DNA of 34,832 nt from DAMCZI01 sp032095175 (GTDB taxonomy: Bacteria; Bacillota; Clostridia; Clostridiales; Caloramatoraceae): positions 1 through 34,832 of the forward strand of contig DAMCZI010000048.1 in assembly GCA_032095175.1 (NCBI GenBank), in the 5' to 3' direction. The notes beneath the pieces were generated by a model. The model was not told the origin of the DNA and did no database searches. It worked only from the letters and a program-made list of their open reading frames with translations. Position numbers and translations under genes: made by a program. Below, in pieces: positions 8,085 to 16,909 of this stretch. Within the stretch, counting starts at the first letter, position 1, and each line of letters opens with the position of its first letter.

Positions 8085-9578
8085 TCATAAACTTATTATA
8101 TTAATTAGCCTTCTGCCATCTATCCCCAAGCAATTATTTCTATATAAATAAAACATGGCTTTTTCATATGCCTCATTCCACCCTCTTATAGAGTCAAGGG
8201 TAGAATTATGCCAAAGCAATGTAAAAACACCTCCGTACTCTTTTATGGTATCAATTAATCTTTCAATCTGTTTTAATCCCTCTTCCTGTGATAAACCTCT
8301 ATATGTTTCCCCCTGAAGTGTGAATTCCATAACAACCGGTGGAATTTCCCATATGTTCAAAACTTTTCTCTGTATCAAATCATATGGTCTATATGGAAAA
8401 CAGATTCCACATCTGAAGCCCTCATGTTCTGCATAGCCCATAGTAGTATCATATAGCAGTCCTAGTCTTGCCTGGTTTTCTAAGGTATAGGGCATCTTAA
8501 ACCTTAAAAAATGCTGACGACAGCCATAATCCTTTACTGAAACTATTTCATCAATTTTTTCCTTTTCCTGTTTCATCAGTTCAAAATCATCATAGCTATT
8601 AAAGCTTCCATGATATCCAACCTCAAACTCACCCTCTTCAAGCTCCTTAATCAGCTTCAATATTCTTTCATCATTGATTTTATAATTACCTTCAAATTCA
8701 GAAATTCCGCCGCTTATAAAATAGAATGAGGAGTTAAACCCATAACCTTTTTCTATACCTGTTATATATTCAAAGGTCCAAAAGGCATCCTTTTTATAAT
8801 TCTTTTTACTTCTTATAAAATTTTTGATATTCTTTATAGCCTTAGAAGGGCTTTTATGTTTTAAAAGTAAGCTTAATGTTGTTCTTATTTCAGGAGTAAA
8901 CTTACTATATCTTTGAATGTTATCTACATCATGGGTTAAGCATGCTGCAAATTCCTTTTCTCCCCACCAGCTTTTCCTCTTATAATTTAGATTCATATCA
9001 TCAATCCATTCCCAAAGCAGTTCAATATACTCATTAACAATTGGTCTTAAAAGGAATTTATATTTATATGCAATAGATGCAGTAACCGGAAACCTATTAT
9101 ACCTTTCACCTTTATATGCCTCTGGCTGCATAACCTCTTCATACCTTGAAAGCATAAAGAAAGAATCAGAGATAACATCTATATTAGTTAATATTATCTT
9201 CCTATTATCAAAGCTTTTTTTAATATATAAATCTTCACAAGAATTATACAAAGAAATGATATTGTAATCATTTTTAATAGGCTTATCAAGCTTATATCTT
9301 TTTACTTTCCTTGGAAAGCATGGGGATTTCATAAACAACTCATTAAAAAGCTCTCTTGAATCCTGTATTGCTATTTTATTATCAAAATAGTTATTTAAAT
9401 TATCATAACCTGATTCATCATAGGCATAGCTTATTAATATGTCATTCTCCATTGCCTTAAAGCCGCTTTCTAATTTATTTATATATACAAATTCTATTCC
9501 CAATATATAAAAAAACGTATCAAAAACATATTCTATTTCTCTATTGCAATCTTTATTTTGTATAAAGACATATATCAT
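8085..9578 (-). CDS. Polysaccharide deacetylase family protein with N-terminal accessory domain
   Basis: A 497-residue protein. The C-terminal half is a carbohydrate esterase family 4-like deacetylase: THDVDN (215-220) supplies the catalytic/metal Asp pair, EVGYHGSF (319-326) supplies a metal histidine, and LLWHNS near residue 450 matches the closing His motif. Residues 1-200 form an N-terminal domain, without signal peptide, of the kind seen with deacetylases in exopolysaccharide loci. It would remove N- or O-acetyl groups from the polymer or its lipid-linked precursor; absence of a signal peptide suggests cytoplasmic action. Its start overlaps the upstream glycosyltransferase stop by four bases (ATGA), indicating translational coupling. 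Confidence 0.85.
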   Translation of the reverse strand: MIYVFIQNKDCNREIEYVFDTFFYILGIEFVYINKLESGFKAMENDILISYAYDESGYDNLNNYFDNKIAIQDSRELFNELFMKSPCFPRKVKRYKLDKPIKNDYNIISLYNSCEDLYIKKSFDNRKIILTNIDVISDSFFMLSRYEEVMQPEAYKGERYNRFPVTASIAYKYKFLLRPIVNEYIELLWEWIDDMNLNYKRKSWWGEKEFAACLTHDVDNIQRYSKFTPEIRTTLSLLLKHKSPSKAIKNIKNFIRSKKNYKKDAFWTFEYITGIEKGYGFNSSFYFISGGISEFEGNYKINDERILKLIKELEEGEFEVGYHGSFNSYDDFELMKQEKEKIDEIVSVKDYGCRQHFLRFKMPYTLENQARLGLLYDTTMGYAEHEGFRCGICFPYRPYDLIQRKVLNIWEIPPVVMEFTLQGETYRGLSQEEGLKQIERLIDTIKEYGGVFTLLWHNSTLDSIRGWNEAYEKAMFYLYRNNCLGIDGRRLINIISL

Positions 9579-10669
9579 TTCATATCCCCCACATGTATTG
9601 ATTTGACCGTATAATTCATAAACTCACATACTCTATCCATTTTATTAAGCCATGTAAGGTTTTCCAATGTAAATCTTACTGTTTCCCCATTCCTTCTTAT
9701 ATCCCGAGTATTAAGATAGAATTTTTCAACTTCCAGGAAATCAATATTACTGTTATCATTAGGTACCTTCATTACAAAAGGTAGATTTTCCATTAAATCA
9801 ACATCATCATGGGAAATGATAACAGGAAGCCCCTTAGCCAGGTAATGCCTTATTTTTAATGGAGCTGCTTGATTTATTTTATTATAATAGAAGGCAAGGC
9901 TTCCAATCCCTATGTCCGCCATTGAAAAAATTCTATCGATTTTTTCTTGTTCTCCAATAAAGCCATAAAACTTTATATTACTATTTCTAATTTCATAATT
10001 ATCATCATATCCAATTATATGAAGCATTATTTTTTCCCTGTTTGGTGCTTCCCCATAGGATTTAATTAATCTATCAACTCCATGCCATGGTATATTGGGA
10101 GAACCAATCAAAACTATATTAATAAATTCATTCTCATCAATTTTAGGAATAAACTTGATCTGCTCTTCATCTATCCCATTGCCAATAAATATAGAAGGTT
10201 TTAAATTGTATTTTGATTCTATTTTGCATATTTCATCAGTTATGCAAATTTCACCTGAGATATTTTTTAAATATGATCGTTTATAGAGTTTTTCTATTAA
10301 ATATCTTTTCTTATTTATATTTCTAGCTTCTGCCAGCACATCGGTTTGAACTTCAACAAAAACTGGAGCAATTTTTGAAAGCTTAGAGTATATATTAAAA
10401 AGCCACATAACATCTCGAATATATATATATTCTGGCTTCTCATTTTTTACAGCTTTTATCAATCTTTTAACTGCTTTATAGTAGTTGTATATTTTTTTTG
10501 TTATATGATTTTTTCCAGCTGGATTGTACTCTTGGCTTACGTTGTAAAAGGTAATTAACTTTACATCATTCCCTAATCTTTCAAGTGCCTTTATTTGGTA
10601 CTCTATTTTATTAATTACTCCTTTTTCAAATGAAGAACCCCATATTGGTGCCACATAAACAATTTTCAT
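9575..10669 (-). CDS. Glycosyltransferase, GT4-like
   Basis: A 364-residue GT-B-like protein. KIVYVAPIWGSSFEKG opens an acceptor domain; NIVLIGSPNIPWHGVDRLI and LHIIGYD belong to the donor domain, and SMADIGIGSLAFYYNKINQAAPLKIRHYLAKGLPVI corresponds to the nucleotide-sugar binding region, with K/R replacing the more usual E-x7-E. The start is the ATG preceded by GGAAGGAG at six bases; the first in-frame ATG is inside that ribosome site. It overlaps the deacetylase start by four bases and follows the amidotransferase gene by 66 bases. The donor sugar is unknown. Confidence 0.82.
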   Translation of the reverse strand: MKIVYVAPIWGSSFEKGVINKIEYQIKALERLGNDVKLITFYNVSQEYNPAGKNHITKKIYNYYKAVKRLIKAVKNEKPEYIYIRDVMWLFNIYSKLSKIAPVFVEVQTDVLAEARNINKKRYLIEKLYKRSYLKNISGEICITDEICKIESKYNLKPSIFIGNGIDEEQIKFIPKIDENEFINIVLIGSPNIPWHGVDRLIKSYGEAPNREKIMLHIIGYDDNYEIRNSNIKFYGFIGEQEKIDRIFSMADIGIGSLAFYYNKINQAAPLKIRHYLAKGLPVIISHDDVDLMENLPFVMKVPNDNSNIDFLEVEKFYLNTRDIRRNGETVRFTLENLTWLNKMDRVCEFMNYTVKSIHVGDMK

Positions 10670-10735
10670 ACAATCTCCTTCCAAGGTCTAATTGTTAATG
10701 CAACAGCATGTTTGTATCTATTATATAATGCTATC

Positions 10736-12403
10736 TTATTGCCCCTTCTCCAATTCCTTCAGCCACTTTCTTACCACAAAGGAATTTAAATCTTCAATCC
10801 CACTATACTTTTCTCTAAACTCATTAATTTTCATTATTCCAAAGCATGCAAGAGGATTATTGTAATATAAGCTTTCACAGTTTTTAAGGTTGTTCTGCCT
10901 GTTCGCCCTTTCTTTTATATCATCTATCTTGTTTATGCCTGCCATTTTAAATAGCTTTTTAATACACTTTTTAACTACCTTAACTGCTGAATTCTTTTTA
11001 TCATAATTAATGTCTGCTATCCTTAAGCCTGTTTGCCTCAGCCTTCCTTCCAATACAATATAATCACTGCAGAATGTATCATTATATATATAATAAAGCC
11101 TTCTATCCATTCTTTTATCAATTGGTGCTCTTGCCCAATACTCCATTACTTCATTATCCCACAGAGGCATTCTCCATTCATAATTGAAATACTCATATAC
11201 CCTTACAGAATTGCAGATGAACTTTGCCTGTCTTTCCTGCCAGTCCCATAATTCAAATACATCAGAAGCTTCTTCCTGAGAAAACATTTCTGAATCACCT
11301 ATATTGAGCCTGATTCTTTCAGCAAATTCTTCCCATAAAATTTCTTTATCCTTCCCCCAATTATGAAGGGAATAATGTTTATTTAAAATTTGGTGTATAA
11401 CCTCCTCATCTGAGAATATCTTTTTATTAACTATATCCTTAGGGATATGGCTTCCCTGTAAAAAATCATAGGAATGCCCGGGAATGAATACAGCATCATT
11501 AGGTATCAATCCTCTATTTTTTATTTCTTCTACAGCTATAAAATCCTGTGCATGGGGAAGAGAAGAAATACCTCCGCTAAATCTAAAATATTTTACTCTC
11601 GTATCGCTGTTAAAAAAATCATTCCATTTCTTCATACTGTATTCTACAAATACCCATTTAAACCCCAATGCTTTAGCAATCTCCTTTGATATTATACTTT
11701 CACTATTTCCTGGTACCCCGTAGCTAAAGCAGGTAACATTGGTATATCCCAGCCTTTTAAGCATTATGGCTATCAACCTTGAATCAAGTCCTCCGCTTAA
11801 GGGAATAACAGCCATTCTATCATCTAAGGATTTAATAAGGCGCTTAAAAACATTCAAATGCAGTAAATCCATTTTTTCGATAAGATTACCATCACTCTCA
11901 TTAAAGAAATTGTCATGGATGTACTGAAAATACAGCTTTGTTTCTTCTTTTGCTGTAAACTTACTGTAAACGAGATACTCCCCTGCCCTAAGCTGCATTA
12001 CTCCATCAGACAGCGTCTTATTTCCTGTTACATATCCTGTCAAAATAAATTCCTTTCGGGAAATATCGTTGAAATTCTTATAAGGTATTTTCTCATACAA
12101 ATAGAAGGGATTATCCGTAATGTATAAATCCACCAAATCCCTTCCATAAAACAACGGCATACTTCTTAACCTATCAACAGCAGCAAGTATCAGCTCTGAT
12201 GTAATAACTACAACAGAAAAGAAACCGTTTGCATTTATCAAACGATCTTTAAAATCCATCTCGCTTTCTATACCAGAAAAATAATCAAGCAGTTCTTCAT
12301 TCTTATATAATTTATTATCCCTATCAAATAAATACCCCTTCACATATATATGGTCTCTGTAAAACCATCTAAAGCCTCTGGAAAGCATTAAATTTACAAT
12401 CAC
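10736..12403 (-). CDS. Asparagine-synthase-like amidotransferase lacking the glutaminase cysteine
   Basis: A 555-residue class II amidotransferase/asparagine-synthase homologue. Residues 1-150 look like an Ntn glutaminase fold (NGFFSVVVI, AVDRLRSMPLFYG), but the essential N-terminal Cys of MCGI-type enzymes is absent; the protein begins MIVNLMLSRG. The synthase domain keeps the ATP pyrophosphatase loop SGGLDSR (203-209). Such proteins in exopolysaccharide loci are thought to form amides on sugar carboxylates or related substrates; without Cys2 free ammonia or another amine would be needed. The GTG start at 12403 has GGAAG upstream, while the later ATG (residue 6) has no ribosome site. It precedes the glycosyltransferase, deacetylase and FemAB-like genes on the same strand. 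Confidence 0.85.
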   Translation of the reverse strand: MIVNLMLSRGFRWFYRDHIYVKGYLFDRDNKLYKNEELLDYFSGIESEMDFKDRLINANGFFSVVVITSELILAAVDRLRSMPLFYGRDLVDLYITDNPFYLYEKIPYKNFNDISRKEFILTGYVTGNKTLSDGVMQLRAGEYLVYSKFTAKEETKLYFQYIHDNFFNESDGNLIEKMDLLHLNVFKRLIKSLDDRMAVIPLSGGLDSRLIAIMLKRLGYTNVTCFSYGVPGNSESIISKEIAKALGFKWVFVEYSMKKWNDFFNSDTRVKYFRFSGGISSLPHAQDFIAVEEIKNRGLIPNDAVFIPGHSYDFLQGSHIPKDIVNKKIFSDEEVIHQILNKHYSLHNWGKDKEILWEEFAERIRLNIGDSEMFSQEEASDVFELWDWQERQAKFICNSVRVYEYFNYEWRMPLWDNEVMEYWARAPIDKRMDRRLYYIYNDTFCSDYIVLEGRLRQTGLRIADINYDKKNSAVKVVKKCIKKLFKMAGINKIDDIKERANRQNNLKNCESLYYNNPLACFGIMKINEFREKYSGIEDLNSFVVRKWLKELEKGQ

Positions 12404-12528
12404 TTAAAAGCACTTCCACACAAATTACTATTTAGGATAAATTGAATTATATCCTTTTATCTATAAATACTATATACCACTTATACCACTAGGGAATTCT
12501 TAAAATTAAACAAGCACGCTTATCTGCT

Positions 12529-12588
12529 ATATGTTTCGCATAAATGATTCTACATTACTCGACCCTAAACATTTATGCAAAATCATAT
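12529..12588. repeat. Inverted repeat (hairpin) between capA-like and amidotransferase genes
   Basis: ATATGTTTCGCATAAATG (12529-12546) pairs with CATTTATGCAAAATCATAT (12570-12588) with one bulge and one mismatch; the loop is about 23 bases. It lies in the 12404-12637 gap, downstream of the CapA-like stop on the minus strand. There is no U-tract, so a simple intrinsic terminator is not supported. The rest of the gap shows nothing recognisable. Confidence 0.6.
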
Positions 12589-12637
12589 TCCTTGATTCAT
12601 AAATTGCAATATACATTATTAAAATATTTTTTGCGAT

Positions 12638-13762
12638 TTATTTATTAAAATATTTATTTTTTAACACCTTTAGCTTTTCATATATCCCTAAAAATTTTGT
12701 AAAAGCAAGCATTTTCATGTATATATAAACCCTTGTAACGTGTAAAATCTCATAGGTTTTTTGCTTTGCTTTATTAATTATCTTATTTTCACATATAAGT
12801 GGTCTAAATTTTCTTTTTCTATTCTTAATATAATATTTTCTATATTCTTTATATTTGAGTTTTAACGGTTCAGAAATTTCTTTTATATGCTTATTAAACT
12901 CTTCCAATTCTTCTTTAAATAGCATCCTTATTTCTGTGCTGTTGTTAATCAATTTATATGGAACTATTTCAAAGGATAAATCATTATCGAAATCTATATT
13001 TGCATAATAGCATAAATGATATTCTTCTTTATACTTTACCCTTTTATCCAAGAATTCTATTTCAGGGAGAATAAAATTTCCCAGGCTATAGAACACTATT
13101 TTTTTCTTTCCATTTATAAATTTCTCATTATATCCATGGTAACTGTGAGGGTGTGTTCCTATTACTATATCCAGTAAATCTTCATCAAACAATGTATCAA
13201 TCATATACTTTTGATATGGCTCAGGGAGGTATTCATATTCTGTTCCAAAATGGAAATATGCAATTTTGTAATCATAGTCCTTAAATGGGGATAGGATATT
13301 CCTTATTACATCTAAATCCACTGGACTTGTTCCAAAACCATCACCATAGGTATTTATTGCATCAGTAAAGTCCCATGCGAAACCAAAGATTGCAGCTTTT
13401 CTACCATTCAACTCAAAAATATATGGTTTGCCTGCTTCCTTCAAATTTCCCCCTGCTCCAAAATACTCTATTTCATTTTTATCCAGTATATATTTTGTAT
13501 ATTTAAACCCTTCTACGCCAAAGTCAAACACATGGTTATTTGCCATGTTTACCAAAGTGAATTTATTATCCTTCATAAGCCTTAGATTTTCTGTTTTATG
13601 ATAGAGATTTATAGATTTTTTTATTGGAATATGTTCTTCTGTAATAAACGGCGCTTCAAGATTTAAGCAATTAAAATTGTTCTCTCTAATATTTTTTTCA
13701 ATTTTATCCTCAATCTTCAAACTTTCATCTAAAACTAAATCACCAAAAAAACCTATCTTCAT
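12638..13762 (-). CDS. CapA/PgsA-type capsule protein (metallophosphatase fold)
   Basis: A 374-residue protein of the bacterial CapA (PGA_cap) family with a calcineurin-like metallophosphatase fold. Visible motifs are GDLVLD (7-12), CLNLEAP (32-38), NMANNHVFDFG (72-82), the later HFGTEY, GTHPHSYHGY and SLGNF, i.e. the Asp, Glu, Asn-His and His-x-His metal ligands. It lacks a signal peptide and has a basic C-terminal tail with a weak hydrophobic stretch. The family includes poly-gamma-glutamate capsule proteins but also many proteins in ordinary capsule loci; no capB/capC partner is present, so a role in polymer modification or export is more likely than polyglutamate synthesis. The start overlaps the flippase stop by four bases. 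Confidence 0.85.
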   Translation of the reverse strand: MKIGFFGDLVLDESLKIEDKIEKNIRENNFNCLNLEAPFITEEHIPIKKSINLYHKTENLRLMKDNKFTLVNMANNHVFDFGVEGFKYTKYILDKNEIEYFGAGGNLKEAGKPYIFELNGRKAAIFGFAWDFTDAINTYGDGFGTSPVDLDVIRNILSPFKDYDYKIAYFHFGTEYEYLPEPYQKYMIDTLFDEDLLDIVIGTHPHSYHGYNEKFINGKKKIVFYSLGNFILPEIEFLDKRVKYKEEYHLCYYANIDFDNDLSFEIVPYKLINNSTEIRMLFKEELEEFNKHIKEISEPLKLKYKEYRKYYIKNRKRKFRPLICENKIINKAKQKTYEILHVTRVYIYMKMLAFTKFLGIYEKLKVLKNKYFNK

Positions 13763-15039
13763 CTTCTTATTAACCCCTTTAAAATAGCAATATCTTCCCT
13801 ATTGATTTTAAGCAAATCACCTATTGGAAATTTTTCTTTTACAACAAAATAGACTATATAGGATGAACCATATACAAAATAAGAACAGGTTGATGCTAAT
13901 GCAGCACCATTAATCCCAAAGGCTGGTATCATAAAATAATTAAGAACTATATTTGTTAAAAAGGAGATAAAAGTAAAAACCATATGAACAGCAGGTCTGC
14001 CGCTTACAAAGAAATATGAATAGGATACCTTAGCTACCGATGCAAATATTATGCCTGTAAACAAAATAAGAGTTACTGCTATAGCATCTTTATACTCCTG
14101 ACCATACAATATTGGAATAAGTCTTAAACACGCTATACCAATTAATACTACAAAAATGCTCATATAAAATGTGTATTTAACTGTTTTACATGTAACTGTT
14201 TTCTTTTCTATAGATTTATTATCAATATTATACAACCTTCCATCCAGGGCAGATGTAACACTTGAAGGAACCAAAAATACCAACTCTGCCAAAGTGACTC
14301 CAATTGCATATACTCCAAGATCCTTTGTGCCGATCATGTTTTTAATCATAAATTGATCAACTCTATAGTTTAAAAAGCCAAAAAGGTTTGACAGATAAAT
14401 TATTATCCCATATTTAAATTCCTCTGCTAGCAAAGAATAATTAATTTTAAACCTATACTGTACACCTACTTTTCTCATCAAAAGGACTACATTCAATGCA
14501 AGAGAAAAAATCAGTATTACAATATATGCTGTTATACTAAGGCAGTTAAATACCCATAATGCAATTATTAAAAAGGAACTTGTGAGCTTATTAACTAATG
14601 TAAATATATTTGACTCCCTAAGCCTTTCATCTCCAACATATATGCCATTATTGCATGTTATTATAAAATTACATAATACATATATTAATGCCATCGCTAT
14701 AAGAAGAATTGAATATTCCTTAAGTATTAATCCGCTGGTTCTCAAAATTATTACTATAAAAGATAAAAACGAAAACATAACAAAAAGATAGCTCAAATTA
14801 ACAGAATATACCTCTTTAACTCCATAATTTGAACGCTTTTGAAAATATGTTGTTGCATTGTTAATCCCAAAATGTCCATAATCAGATATTAAACTAAATA
14901 TAAGAAACAGATATGCTATATACCCTCTTCCCTCTGGTCCAAAATTTCTTGCAATTATAATACTTGTTACAAACCCCAAAACCATTGATATCATATGTGT
15001 TATAAAATTACTTGCTATATTCCTACCATATTTACTCAT
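13759..15039 (-). CDS. Wzx-like polysaccharide flippase
   Basis: A polytopic membrane protein of 426 residues with 12 or more hydrophobic segments, of the MOP/RfbX/Wzx type. The N-terminus (NIASNFITHMISMVLGFVTSIIIARNFGPEGRGY) has the hallmark helix followed by A-R-x-x-G-P-x-G-R-G of lipid-linked oligosaccharide flippases. It would move undecaprenyl-diphosphate-linked repeat units across the membrane for the polymerase. The start is the ATG at 15039, preceded by TTGAGGAT; it overlaps the acyltransferase stop by eight bases. It is coupled at its other end to the CapA-like gene through an ATGA overlap. Confidence 0.92.
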   Translation of the reverse strand: MSKYGRNIASNFITHMISMVLGFVTSIIIARNFGPEGRGYIAYLFLIFSLISDYGHFGINNATTYFQKRSNYGVKEVYSVNLSYLFVMFSFLSFIVIILRTSGLILKEYSILLIAMALIYVLCNFIITCNNGIYVGDERLRESNIFTLVNKLTSSFLIIALWVFNCLSITAYIVILIFSLALNVVLLMRKVGVQYRFKINYSLLAEEFKYGIIIYLSNLFGFLNYRVDQFMIKNMIGTKDLGVYAIGVTLAELVFLVPSSVTSALDGRLYNIDNKSIEKKTVTCKTVKYTFYMSIFVVLIGIACLRLIPILYGQEYKDAIAVTLILFTGIIFASVAKVSYSYFFVSGRPAVHMVFTFISFLTNIVLNYFMIPAFGINGAALASTCSYFVYGSSYIVYFVVKEKFPIGDLLKINREDIAILKGLIRR

Positions 15040-15610
15040 TTTTATCCTCAATCCATCTTCCATCATCATAATATACCCATTTCTCTTTATTACCTATTGA
15101 GAAGTATCTATTGTCAAGATTACTCTTTTGAACAATTCTTGTGGGTGATTGTACTGCAACAGAGTGAGGGGGCATATCTTTATAAACAACAGTATTCGCA
15201 CCAATCCTGCAATTATCTCCTATTGTTACTGCTCCTATTATCTTAGCTCCACATCCAATGTAAACATTGTTTCCTATAATGGGACTTCCTTGATGCTGAC
15301 TGTCATTTAAAGTATTAGAGCCAATGGTAACCTGCTGAAATATTACGGCATTTTTCCCAAGCTTTGATTCATTGGAAATAAAAATTCCTATTGGGCTATG
15401 AGGGAAACATGGAATCCCTAAAATTTCAGATTTGTATCCAATCCAGCTTCCGTATCTATAAAAGTAATCCTCATATACAGTAAGAAGCATCTTATTAGGT
15501 GTGCTTTGCTTTTTTAACTCTTCTTTCATATTCCAGATATTTTTATATTTAAGGAAAAGAAAAACTTTTGCAAATGGCTTAATGAGTTTAAATAGAATCC
15601 TTTTAATCAT
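15032..15610 (-). CDS. Hexapeptide-repeat O-acyltransferase (CysE/WcaF-like)
   Basis: A 192-residue left-handed beta-helix acyltransferase. Hexapeptide rungs run from about residue 75 to 155 (IGIFISNESKLGKNAVIFQQVTIG, then IIGNNVYIGCGAKIIGAVTIGDNCRIGANTVV), with QHQG in the active-site loop supplying the likely catalytic His. The pattern matches serine O-acetyltransferase-like capsule acetyltransferases using acetyl-CoA. It probably acetylates the repeat unit in the cytoplasm. The start has GGCGGAGG very close upstream. It lies between the polymerase and flippase genes and overlaps the latter. Confidence 0.88.
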   Translation of the reverse strand: MIKRILFKLIKPFAKVFLFLKYKNIWNMKEELKKQSTPNKMLLTVYEDYFYRYGSWIGYKSEILGIPCFPHSPIGIFISNESKLGKNAVIFQQVTIGSNTLNDSQHQGSPIIGNNVYIGCGAKIIGAVTIGDNCRIGANTVVYKDMPPHSVAVQSPTRIVQKSNLDNRYFSIGNKEKWVYYDDGRWIEDKNE

Positions 15611-15653
15611 AGCCTCCGCCCTTTTATTTAAACATACTATGATTCATATTATT

Positions 15654-16889
15654 CTATTTACTATAAAGTTGTACCTCGTTTTTAGCAAAATATTTCATGG
15701 AATTATCACTAAGAATAACCCCAAGGACTAAAAAGAAGCTAACAGCAATGGGATTTGCAAAACTAGATTCCGAGGTGCTGCTGATCAGCAAATACAGCAT
15801 AGGAATAAATGCCGCAAGTCTAAAATGCATATTACCTTTTGTTCTTTTATAGATCATACTCAAAAATATAAAAATCAAATATGCAAAAAGCAGTAGTCCA
15901 AAAAAGCCTAATTGCCCTATAATCATTGGCCAGAATGTATCTGAAATAAAATTATATCTATCAGGAGATAACCCATAGGTATTATTTAATCCATAATAAT
16001 AGTATAAAGGCGAATAGTATTTACCCGAAACAAATGATGCAAAGCTTCCAAACCCACTTCCTAATGGGAAATTACTTTTTGCAATTACAAGGGAATATTT
16101 ATATAATAAAAATCTTGCGAAATCCTGGTGTGCTAATATTTTTTCTTTAATTACAGGAATAAATAAAATAACTATAAAGCTTATGATTCCTATAATACTC
16201 CTAATCTTTATCTTTCTTTTCATTGTAATAATAATCCATACCAAAACGTAAATAAAAACAAATGCCAGCGCTTTAGCTCTTAGCGAGGATGCTATTATCA
16301 ATAGATCCACTAAAATAAATAGGCTATTGACCCTATAATACTTTGCAAACAACGTTAAAAACACCAGTAAATTTGTACAAAAGCTAGCTAAGTATGTAGG
16401 ATGAGAAAAAAACAATTGCTGTACGGGAAAGCCATATCTAACCTCTGCTATCGGGAAAAAATTAAAAACTAAATTTGATAATATTAAAACAGATAGTAGG
16501 ACTACTATTATTTGAGCTTCCGTATTTATAACCTTTTTTAGATGAAATATACTGATATTATTAAACAAGAACCTGCCTACAAAATATGCAAAGGCGAATT
16601 TAAACATTAATAAAAAATCAAGTAAGGCATATTTAATAGATTGATTTTTATATACAAAATTACCTATTATGCCAACTACAAGTATAAGCAAAATCACAAA
16701 AATAACTTTAAAATCCTGAAGACTTAATTTGTACTTATTAACTAAAATCGTTATGATTGCAAAAAATATAAATATATATGCCACAATCTCATCAAAATAC
16801 TGCATAGCAGTAATTCTTGTTTGCAAATAGTCTTGAAATATTAGTAGGTTAAACACTATTAAAAAGAAAAACTTTTTTATAATTTTCAT
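15654..16889 (-). CDS. Wzy-like polysaccharide polymerase / O-antigen ligase-type membrane protein
   Basis: A 411-residue polytopic protein with about ten to twelve hydrophobic helices and a large extracytoplasmic loop near residues 270-315 (GSGFGSFASFVSGKYYSP through YNFISDTFWP), as expected of Wzy/WaaL-family proteins. It would join flipped repeat units on the outer face of the membrane. Sequence conservation in this family is low, so the call rests on topology, the GSGFGSF loop motif and the position among Wzx, Wzz and acetyltransferase genes. The start ATG has AGGGAG upstream. The gap to the modulator gene upstream is about 20 bases. Confidence 0.85.
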   Translation of the reverse strand: MKIIKKFFFLIVFNLLIFQDYLQTRITAMQYFDEIVAYIFIFFAIITILVNKYKLSLQDFKVIFVILLILVVGIIGNFVYKNQSIKYALLDFLLMFKFAFAYFVGRFLFNNISIFHLKKVINTEAQIIVVLLSVLILSNLVFNFFPIAEVRYGFPVQQLFFSHPTYLASFCTNLLVFLTLFAKYYRVNSLFILVDLLIIASSLRAKALAFVFIYVLVWIIITMKRKIKIRSIIGIISFIVILFIPVIKEKILAHQDFARFLLYKYSLVIAKSNFPLGSGFGSFASFVSGKYYSPLYYYYGLNNTYGLSPDRYNFISDTFWPMIIGQLGFFGLLLFAYLIFIFLSMIYKRTKGNMHFRLAAFIPMLYLLISSTSESSFANPIAVSFFLVLGVILSDNSMKYFAKNEVQLYSK

Positions 16890-16909
16890 TTTTTGAACTC
16901 CCTACATAA

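Noticed and set aside
12638..13762. Poly-gamma-glutamate capsule synthesis operon
   Set aside because: Only a CapA-fold protein is present; there is no CapB-type ligase or CapC-type membrane partner. The kinase-type 'CapB' here belongs to the polysaccharide system.
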